64,000 nt of DNA from Edaphochlamys debaryana (taxonomy: Eukaryota > Chlorophyta > Chlorophyceae > Chlamydomonadales): assembly GCA_016858145.1 (NCBI GenBank), contig JAEHOE010000004.1:1984001-2048000 (forward strand), given 5' to 3'. Below the pieces are notes generated by a model. It made no database searches, was not told the DNA's origin, and worked only from the letters and a program-made list of their open reading frames with translations. Shown here in pieces: positions 21,244 through 30,600 of this stretch. Position numbers and translations under genes: made by a program. The stretch's first letter is position 1; every line of letters starts with the position of its first letter.

Positions 21244-23874
21244 ATGCCCAACATTCAAGAGCTCTTTGACTCCCTAGCTGGAGCAAAGGTGTTCTCCACA
21301 ATTGACCTTCAAAGTGGGTACCACCAACTCCGAATCTCGGAGAAGGACATCCCAAAAACTGCCTTCATCACACCCCAGGGCCAGTTTGCCTTCAAAGTCC
21401 TCTGCTTTGGACTCCAAAATGCGCCTGCTACGTTCCAGGCAGCCATGAACAAACTGCTCAGGGATAAACTGGGCAAAAATGTCCTGGTGTACCTTGATGA
21501 CATCTGCTGCTTTGCGCAGACAGCTGAAGAACACCTGGAGACTCTAGAATGGGTCTTCCAGAAGCTACAAACATCTGGCCTCAAGGCCAAGCTGTCAAAG
21601 TGTTCTTTCAACAAGCCGGAACTGAAGTTCTTGGGCCACATTGTTGGCAGAGACGGTCTCACAGTAGACCCGGAGAAGGTTGAGGTGGTCAAAAAGTGGC
21701 CGACCCCCCAAAACCGTAAACAACTCCGCAGCTTCCTTGGTCTCTCCAACTATTTCAGGAAGTTCATCAAAGGATACTCCTCTATTGTGGCTCCGCTTAC
21801 AGCTCTCACGGGAGACAAGTCAGCTTGGATCTGGAACGACAGATGCCAAGCTGCATTTGAGGCTGTCAAGCTCGCTCTGATCACAGCGCCAGTACTACAA
21901 TTGCCTGACATGACAAAACCCTTTGTCGTCCGCACAGACGCATCCATCTATGGCACCGGAGGCGTCCTCACTCAGGAGGACCGTCTGATCGCCTACCTTA
22001 GCCACCGGTTCACACCGGCAGAAAGGAACTATACAACCACTGATCAAGAAGCGCTGGGGGTCATACACGCCTTACAAGAGTGGCGTTGTTACCTTGAAGG
22101 TAACCCAGATGTCACAGTTGTGACAGACCACCAACCACTAATGCATCTTGAGTCGCTTAAGGCAGACGGTCTGCTTTCCCGTCGCCAAGCGCGGTGGATC
22201 GAGTATCTGCAAGGCCATTCGGCCAAGATCACATACAGGCCAGGCAAGACAAACGTAGCTGACCCTCTCAGTCGTCTTTACGAAGACGCCCCACCTGAGC
22301 AAAATGCTCCAGGCGCGTCAGCACGTGAGCCGATATTTGCTGCTGCAAACACAAGGCAGGCTGCCAAAGAAGCCGAGTTCAAGCTGGCGGACCGGATCAC
22401 CAAGGGATATAAGCATGACCCCTGGTTTTCGGAAAGAAACAACATCAAGAGGTTGCGCAGAGTCGGCGGACTCTACTTCCGAGGGGACCAAGTGGTGGTC
22501 CCAAACGCAGACTCGTTGCGTCCACTGATCATAGCTGAGCATCACGACGGTGAAGCCAGCGGGCATCCGGGCTCTGAACGAACCCTGGAGGCTGTCAAAC
22601 GCGCGTACTGGTGGCCTCGTCTGGACGCAGACGTTAAGGCGTACGTGACGGAATGCCCTCAGTGCCAACGCAACAAAGCCTCCACCACGAAGCCACGTGG
22701 GCTGCTGCAACCGATACCGACACCCAAGCATGTCTGGGGCAATGTCTCACTGGACCTGATCACCCAGCTGCCCCCCACCTCATCTGGCCACGACGCCATT
22801 ATCGTGTTTGTGGACCGGCTAAGCAAAATGACACATTTTGCTCCCACAACAAGCGATATTGACGCCATGGGGTGCGCCGAACTCTACATCGGCAATGTGT
22901 TCAAGCTACATGGGCTTGCAGACGATGTGCTGTCAGACCGGGGACCACAGTTCTCCGGCCATTTCTGGAAGGAACTGCAGACACTGTTCAAGACTAAGGT
23001 CTCGCTCAGCACTGCATACCATCCCCAGTCAGACGGTCAGACCGAAAGGATGAACCGCCTGCTGGAAGAGACACTTTGCAACTATGTTAACCCCCGTCAG
23101 AACGACTGGGACAAGCACCTACCGCTGGTAGAGTTTGCGATCAACAACGCCTTCAACAAGAGCATTGGCATGTCTCCCTTCCAGGTCTGGACACCACACG
23201 TGATCCGGACTCCTGCAACTCGCTTCATGCCTACACCTAAGGCGCCCGAAGCCGGCAAAGTTGCCAGGATGATGCATGAGCGGCTCCAGAGAGCAAAAGC
23301 GTGTCTCGCCCGAGCCCAAGCACGCCAAAAGGCTGCCGCCGACAAGCACAGACAAGACGCCTCGTTCAGCGTTGACCAGCCCGTGCTACTGAGCACTAAA
23401 AACATTGAAATGAAGACACCAGGCACAAAGAAACTCCTACCAAAGTGGATTGGCCCGTTCACCATCACGCAACGCGTGGGACCGTTGGCCTACAGGCTGC
23501 AACTCCCGGACAGCTACAGAATCCACCCGGTGTTTCACATATCTCTCCTCAAACCGTATCACTCGAATGGCTCTTACCAACCACCACCGCCTATCTTCCT
23601 GGACGAGGGAGGTAATGCATACTGGACGGTGCACTCCATTATTGGACATCGCGACCGCAAAGCTGGCCACAAGACATTCCGTGAGTTCCTCATCCACTGG
23701 GAAGGCTATGGTCACGAGCACAATACCTTCGAACCAGAGGACACCTTACGTGAGGACTCAGTGGTTGGCGACCTGATTGACGCCTATCTCGAGTCGGTTA
23801 AGAACCGCCCTACCCGCCCTGCGGCTAGACAGTCACGGAAGCGCACACGCACTACCCTTGAGGACACGTCTTAA
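21244..23874 (+). CDS. Retroelement ORF2, copy 2 (876 codons)
   Basis: RT (YLDD), RNase H, integrase (HHCC, D-D-E) and chromodomain, as in copy 1. Coding differences are few and nearly all are CpG transitions, for example Arg to Cys in the ETLCNYV stretch and Arg to His in AGHKTF. Confidence 0.93.
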   Translation: MPNIQELFDSLAGAKVFSTIDLQSGYHQLRISEKDIPKTAFITPQGQFAFKVLCFGLQNAPATFQAAMNKLLRDKLGKNVLVYLDDICCFAQTAEEHLETLEWVFQKLQTSGLKAKLSKCSFNKPELKFLGHIVGRDGLTVDPEKVEVVKKWPTPQNRKQLRSFLGLSNYFRKFIKGYSSIVAPLTALTGDKSAWIWNDRCQAAFEAVKLALITAPVLQLPDMTKPFVVRTDASIYGTGGVLTQEDRLIAYLSHRFTPAERNYTTTDQEALGVIHALQEWRCYLEGNPDVTVVTDHQPLMHLESLKADGLLSRRQARWIEYLQGHSAKITYRPGKTNVADPLSRLYEDAPPEQNAPGASAREPIFAAANTRQAAKEAEFKLADRITKGYKHDPWFSERNNIKRLRRVGGLYFRGDQVVVPNADSLRPLIIAEHHDGEASGHPGSERTLEAVKRAYWWPRLDADVKAYVTECPQCQRNKASTTKPRGLLQPIPTPKHVWGNVSLDLITQLPPTSSGHDAIIVFVDRLSKMTHFAPTTSDIDAMGCAELYIGNVFKLHGLADDVLSDRGPQFSGHFWKELQTLFKTKVSLSTAYHPQSDGQTERMNRLLEETLCNYVNPRQNDWDKHLPLVEFAINNAFNKSIGMSPFQVWTPHVIRTPATRFMPTPKAPEAGKVARMMHERLQRAKACLARAQARQKAAADKHRQDASFSVDQPVLLSTKNIEMKTPGTKKLLPKWIGPFTITQRVGPLAYRLQLPDSYRIHPVFHISLLKPYHSNGSYQPPPPIFLDEGGNAYWTVHSIIGHRDRKAGHKTFREFLIHWEGYGHEHNTFEPEDTLREDSVVGDLIDAYLESVKNRPTRPAARQSRKRTRTTLEDTS

Positions 23875-25483
23875 AAGCCGGCTTGGCTCCCGAGGACGGT
23901 TCGCATTCAAAGGGGGGGGAATGTAAGGGGGAGACCCCGCCAGGCGGGGGAAACCCTGTGCCGCATGGTGACGTACGGCAGGCCGACCTCAGTATGAGGG
24001 CCGCGCCCCGACGACGCTCACCAGTTCTGCTTATACGGAGCTTCAGCTTCCACGGTGGTGCTTACCACCATCACATACTGGCACTCTTTAACCTTAGATC
24101 GTTTACACAACTAGGTAGCGTAGCGAGTTCGATCCGGCTCGGCATCGGGGCGACTTGGTGAGAACTAGGGAGATTCCAGGGTTAGCAGTTAGCCTGCTTA
24201 CAAGCGGCGGCTTGGGCGGCGACGGCAGCGGAGGCCTGGCCAGCATGGCGCCAGCCTTGGTCGGGGTAGTCGGGATGCGGGACGGCGAGGCGGCGGACGC
24301 GGATGCGGATGCTTCCAGGCGGTGCTGCTGGTGCAGCTGTCGGATCAGCTGCGCCAGGCTCGTGGGCTTGCCGCCATGTGGGCCGGCGGTGGGGGGCGCT
24401 GTGAGCGACGCCAGGCCGTCCAGGTGGCGCTCCAGGGCGTCGGGGCTCCGGGGCTCCAGGACCTGAGGGAGCGGACTGGCACACAGGCACACGGGCACAC
24501 GAGGCGCGGCTCAGTGAGGTGAGGCTTGCCGTGTCACAACGACGGCTTGTTGGCGTCTCCGCGCTGAGATTCGCCAGCTGCGGGGCGCACGGAATTGCCG
24601 GCGGCCTAGCTCCGTGCTGACGCTAATAATCTGAACCCCGACGCTAGCCCTGGCTCCAGCTCACCGCTGCCGCCTGGTCCGACGCCGATGCGCAGTAGAA
24701 GAGGAACCACAGCACCTCGGGCGTGTGGCGCAGGTTGGCGGACTCGGTGTGCAGCAGCCACCACAGCGCCAGATCCTGCGCGGGAGGACGGGTGGGGACG
24801 CAGTGAGGTCGCGTTGCCGCGGCCAACCGCCAGTGATCACTCTCGGGAGTCCCGGCCCCCGCCCCGACTACAACGAAATAGGACTAAAACCGTGAGCAGC
24901 ATGGCTCGGTTCTCCTGGCGTGTCTCACCCCCATGTCCTCGTGCAGGGACTCGATGGTGGGTACGGCGCCGGCCTTGTCCTCCTCGGGCACCTTGGGCTT
25001 CGAGGGATCCCGCTCCAGCTTGGGCGAGACGGGCAGCTTGGCGGCCTTGAGCCATGTGGCGTAGGGCTGGAAGGAGAGGGCGTGCAGCTGGCGAGCCGCG
25101 GCGGCCAGGTGGGGGACCGAGCCGGGGTCTGCAAGCAGGGGAGGCGAGGGAGGGGGCGTGTGGGCTTGAGGATAGGTGTGGCGATGCGGCGGGGCAGCTT
25201 GATTGACGTACTATGGGTGGCCTTTCGCCTGCCATGACAGACCTCCAGAAGGGCGGAAGGACACCAGTGCAACCATAGCCCCCAGCACCACGCACCTGTG
25301 CCCTCGGGGACTGGTGTGCGGCTGGCGACATCGCTCAGCGCCGCTGACAGTGAGGCGGCCGCCACGAAGGCAGTGGACGGGTGCCAGGCGGGGGGAGGCG
25401 CGGGGGCATCGCCAGATGCCTTGGACACCTGGTGGGGCGACAGGGGGTTTACCATGGGGGGGTTGCAGAAGACGTTCAGCACC

Positions 25484-27697
25484 TACCCCACACAGGTTGT
25501 CACAACCTTGCAAACGTTACAACGTTGCAACAGCAAACTCCGACTGCAATAGCTGTTGCAAAGGTGCTTGCCTTGGGGGCGAACGTGGCAAAGCCGAGGC
25601 GGACGGCGAGGGATGTGGAATACTGAGGGGGCCGGGGAAAGGGGAACAAAGGGGTTTGGACGTGGGCGGCAGAGACAAAAGATGGCTCAATAATGGTGTG
25701 TGCCGAGAAGCTGCACCATCCGACCCTCGCGCCGCGGGGGCTACGGGCGGAGGACAGGGCGGGCTCTGGGCCGGCTGGAGCCGGCTGCGGTGCCCCAACA
25801 TGGCGAGCATGGTCAGTCATAGCAACCGCAGCCTCCCGGGCCAAAACCCTCCATGAATCTTGCAGTATGAACGAGTGGCGCTCAGCCGCCCACACGCTCT
25901 CGGCCTGGCGTGAAGGCGCGACAGGTGCAGGCCAACAAACCCCGACTCCATCCATCCCAGCCATCACACGTCGCGAGACAGCGATGTGCATCCACTCACC
26001 GCCACAGCGAGCGTATCTACGTTGGGTCTCATTTGCGCCATGGCGCCCGGATGTTCGGCGCCTGCCAGCCCCGCGACGGGGACGGCGCGCATTGCGCGGC
26101 GAGCGCCCGAGTTGAGTACCGCGGTACGTGTATCAAACGAGAAAGAGTTCTTGGACGTAAGATTGTACCCATCGACATCGGCGCGATGGCTATGAGCGAC
26201 CGGGAGAAACGCCGGGCCTTATGAACGGCCGACCGGATTCCATGAAGCGGAAACCCCGATTTACCAACCTGCAGCGTGGTGGCAAGTGCTAAGCACTGGG
26301 GCACATCATGCGTTTGCTTGGCGCTGAGGCTCTGCTCACACTGCGCCAGTCCGTCGCGCCCGTGCGCGTGCCTACCCGGAGTACCCGCCAGCGCATCGTC
26401 GATGTCCGGTATACGCGCGTCAGCGCATCACGGCGTGATATCCACGGCCGGTGCCGGCTTCAACGTACAGCCATCCCCGCACCGAACGCCTGAACTGTAA
26501 CCAGCCATATCCGCCTACAAGCCTGCCCTTCTCCTCTCTTGCCCCAGCCTGCCAGGGCCGGGCGTGCCCCGGCGTGATACGGCGCGATGACTCACACCTC
26601 GCAGCCGGCCTGACGGCTCCGCCATCTCCCCCCCCCCACACCACCTATCCATGCTCGCCCTCGTGGCTGGTTCACGGCAGCGTCGCTGCTCCTGTCCAGG
26701 GTCACCCTGCCACCGATACTCCGCTCCCGTCAGGAAGAGCGTTGAGCGGCGGAGCCTGTCTAAGACCGACTGAACGAGTGAAGAGCCGCAACTGCAAGGC
26801 AAGGTGGCTGCTATGTACCTTAGCCACGGGGCACATGGACAAGCGACATGCGTGCCATCGCCCACGATTTCCTTGAGCTCGCTGTGCCCCCCTCCGGCAG
26901 GGGCCATCCCGAGATCCTCTTAGACATGCGTCATGCCCGCGAGCCATGTCGGGTCAACGCCACGTGGCACGGGCGTCAAACGCACGCGGAACTCAACGCT
27001 GTGGTCCTTAGGCTCCTTGCAACTTGACCCCCGGTACTTGGCAACCGGCACGGGATGCGTGCCTCGGGGTGCCGCGCTGCCGCCACCGTGCCAAGGGAAC
27101 CCGCGATGTCGCCAACGCTCAGCACCGAATCCCGTACACGCCGAGCAACACATACACGCAATCCATGTCGGGTCAACGCCACGATGTCAAAGGCACGCGG
27201 CACGGACTGCACCGGATCGGACAACAGCCAGCCCGACTGCAAGCCCAACTCGAGTACTCCGAGATATATCACCGCAAGAGGCTTGGACCTGATTCCTGTT
27301 ATTACACTTTGCTGAGCTTGGCTTTGGCAACTGCGCACAAAGACATGCCGGCGCCCGTCGCGCCTTCTTCTCCTTGAGCGTCATGCTGACCGAGTAGGGA
27401 AAGCGGAGTAGATGTCACGCACATAGACGCCCCTGGTGTCGGCTCTAGCAAAGAAAGGTCTGCATCGGACAGACTGCTCGCGCCACAACGAGCTCAGACT
27501 TCGGCCGACCTGGTCGTAACAGTGTCCCTACATAACTCTTTGACGTCTCGACGGCCTAAGCGGGGACAGGAACTGGAGCTCGCACCCGGCGGACGGGGCC
27601 ACGCACCCCTGCCCCTGCCCCTGACCAAGCGGCACCCACCTATCGCTGCTAGCCCCTGGACCCGCCCTCGGGCTACAGCCAGCGTTCCTCAATAGCC
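25484..27697. other. Spacer between callose synthase copy 2 and gene A
   Basis: 25,484-27,395 repeats 15,777-17,695, with a 7-bp deletion near 27,080. 27,396-27,697 is unique and would hold the promoter and 5' UTR of gene A. I see no TATA box or other site worth naming. Confidence 0.5.
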
Positions 27698-30600
27698 ATG
27701 GACGCTGGCAGCGAGGAAGGGGATGCGCCGGAGGCAGAGGGCGCCCTGCCCCAGCAACCGCTCAGCATGGCGGCCGCGGCCCACGCCTTGTCACTGGCGC
27801 GGGCAGGGGCAGCAGCGAGGGCGGCCAGTCCAGTCACCGGCGCGGCAGGTGGGGTTGTGAAGTGCCGACCGCTTGGTTGCTTGTGCCTAACGCTACTGAG
27901 CGCATGGGTCTCAGGGATGGGACCGTTACCTCTCACCCTCGGTGTGCCCCCTCGGTGTGCCCCCCAGGACCCTCTGCCGAGTTGGAGCCTGCGCGCTTCC
28001 CCACAGCACCGCGCAGGCCGCAGAAGGGCCAGTGCTGGGCGTGCGCGAGGGTGCGTGGGGCAGATCGAGGGGACACGGCAGTTATAATGATTGCCTCAAT
28101 GTACATATCGTTTCGTCACGTGCAAAACGCCAGGCTTCCGCCCCCCCCACCCCCCCACTTCAGGTGCTCTGTCACTCCCAGTGGTATGACCACTTTCGGC
28201 GAGTGACCTACATCCATCTTGGGTGGAGGGGCAGCCTCAAGCCTGGGGCGGTGGAGGAGGCAGCAGAGCGCCTGTCGGTTGAGATGGTGCAGTTTGGGCT
28301 CAACCCGGGAATCGTCGAGCATCTGCACGGCTTCCTAAGCCCTTGTGGCCAGCCGCTGTGCGCAACGCGGATTCCACCGGTGAGGCGCCTGGACGTTGCC
28401 TGGGCAGGGCTGGGAGTCACAAGTGTGCGGCCTCTGGAAGAAGATTGCCCTGCTCGATCGCCACCCTGGACGTTTTCCCCCTCCCCCACGCCCCTCCCTC
28501 CCGCGCCGGACTTGTAGGCAAGGGCGCCGCCAGAAAGTTCAACTGCTGGCGGCGTTGCGCGGTTGCCCGCAGGCGCCGGCGCAGCGTCGGCCGGGGCTTC
28601 GGAGCTCGCACCGGGGCCCTCCGGTGACCCGAGCGAGGGCGGAGGTGACGCAGGGCCGCCTCAACCGCACGCGGCAAAGCAGGAGCCCACGCCAGCGGGG
28701 CCTGTGGGACCAGAGGCCGCGCCCGCCGCAGCAGGTGCGCGACGGGCCGTTAGTTTCCTGTCTGGCAGGATCACTTTGCAGTCGAGCGGAAGGAAGCTAC
28801 TTACTGGTATGTATAAGAAGCATTAAATTTCACAAATTCGTGTCTTCTGACTTGATTTCATCCTCAGGGACCCCTCCTCCTGGGACTGGTACGGGTCCTT
28901 ACCATACAGACGCTCCAGGGATGGCCGCGGTGGCTGAATGCCTGCTGAAGTCCGCGAGCGGAGAGCGGGACGACTACAGGTGCTGGGGTTGCTCCAAGGT
29001 GCGCGAGGGCGGCGTGGGCTGCCCCCTGCGCGGCGTCGCAGAGAGCAGTGTGCGTGTGCGGCCTGGCGTGCAACTGCCGGGGCCCCGCCGGAGCCCACGC
29101 ACCGGCCACACACGCCCACCTCTCGACGGACGCCAGCCCCTTCTCTTCTCTGTGAAAGCACTTGCGGCCGGAGCCGGTGGCTGGCACGCCCGCATCGCTT
29201 CCTCCCTTGGCAGCCTCTCAGCCGGCATGCCTTGCTTCCTCGCTTGCTCCGCCCCTTACGCGCACGTGCGCCCACGCCTGCCCTCCACCGGCCACCCCTC
29301 AGAAGCAAGTCAAGAGCCAGTGGTACACACACATGTACCGCATGAAGGCAGTGCTGGGGCTGGACCCGCCCCGCGAGAAGTTCAGGGAGCTGATGGCACA
29401 GGCGGTGGTGGAGCGACTGGGAGACGTCGCCGTGCCCCTGCCTGACGACCCGCTCACTGCTGACCAGCGCCACCCGTTCCTGGCCCGCTTGCGGGCCGCT
29501 CTCACGACCGACGGGCGCTTGCTGTGTGACCCTCGGGTGAGGCGAAGGGCGGCAATGTTGGCAGAACGTTATATCGCGGGCTTGGCTTCCGTTCCGCCGG
29601 CCGGTGCGCCTTACACGAGCTTACTGGAAACGTCCTGTTGACAGAATGTAGTGACGCGGGCTTGGTTTCCGGTCCGGGCGGCGCGCCCCGCGGTCACAAG
29701 AACGTGTCCTATTGGCTTACTCGAACAGCCACTGACCTTCCTGCCTGACTTGCGTCCTCGCCTTCTCCAAACCCTCTGCCTCCACCCCAGGACCGGAAAC
29801 CGCGCAAGCGCAAGCACGCTGAGACACCCGCTTCCGCCGACTGCCCAGGTAACCCATGCTGGCCATTGTTGCGGGGTGGGCGCGGGCGCGGGCCTCTTGA
29901 TGGTCCCCAGCACAGCGCAGAGAGGCAACGTGGAGGCTCGCGTGAATGGTGCAGGGCACACACATGCGTTTGGGCCGGAGGCCGGCCGGCTAATCACCGC
30001 GCTCATGCGAGCAGCCCTTTACCCATGCGTTTGGGGTTGCATGGTGGCCGGGGATGCTATCACGCTCTCTTGCCTCGATCACCTGAACACCAGCATCAGT
30101 GTTCCGCAGCCCGCGCCCAATGCCTCCTGCCCTACCAACCTGTCCCACCTTTCATCCCAGCTCCTCAACGGCCCTTCCCCGGAGCGGCCCCGCCCGCGGC
30201 CGCTACGAGCGCCTCCGCGGCCGCCGTGGGCGCAGACGGCGCGAGCAGCGGTGCGGACAGCGGTGCGGGCAAACAGGTGCGCTGTTCGCAGCAATGCGAT
30301 CTCGGCGGGCGGGAGGCACTCTCCAACCGCAGCGCCCCCTCCTGTTCCAGGGGCTTCCTGGTCTCTCGACGTACGGTACACCTTGGCCACCCCTCCCTTG
30401 CCCCGCTGCGCGTGCAGCCGCTGGCCCCAGGTGCACGGCCCCCAGGTCTGCCCCGCCTGCTTCCGCGCGCCCCGCCGCCGGCCCTGCAGCCCGCTGCAGC
30501 CCCGCAACCGCCCCCTGCCCACCCGGTGCGGTAGGCGCGGTCAGCAGAGGGTGCCGATGGACTCCCACCTTGCTTTATGACATGAGCTGCCCCGCGGCGC

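Larger units (their letters stand above)
19357..24202 (+). mobile_element. Ty3/gypsy chromovirus-type retroelement, copy 2
   Basis: This copy came with the segmental duplication, not by a new insertion: flanks and the AGCGG target duplication are the same as in copy 1. It is 21 bp longer because of an in-frame 21-bp tandem duplication at 20,658-20,699. It shares the copy 1 frameshift in reverse transcriptase. Confidence 0.95.
17696..25483 (-). pseudogene. Duplicated 5' fragment of the callose synthase gene (copy 2), also carrying the retroelement
   Basis: This is the second copy of the N-terminal and first membrane exons (25,483 down to about 17,777), nearly identical to copy 1 and with the same retroelement in the same exon. 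Its 3' end is lost at the tandem junction at 17,696, which falls in the intron after the KTFVEHRS exon. The catalytic exons are absent, so it can at most give a truncated transcript running into the 5' flank of copy 1. Confidence 0.88.
17696..27395. repeat. Tandem segmental duplication, unit 2 (about 9,700 bp)
   Basis: This is the direct second copy of 8,011-17,695, about 99.8% identical by eye. The junction CGAGTAGCCGCTATGG joins the right end (CGAGTAG, seen again at 27,391 before unique sequence) to the left end (AGCCGCT) through a shared AG. That fits an end-joining or microhomology event rather than unequal crossing over between long repeats. Confidence 0.97.

Noticed and set aside
8011..27395. 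The duplication as two independent retroelement insertions
   Set aside because: Both copies share the same AGCGG target duplication, flanks and frameshift, and homology extends several kilobases beyond the element on each side.
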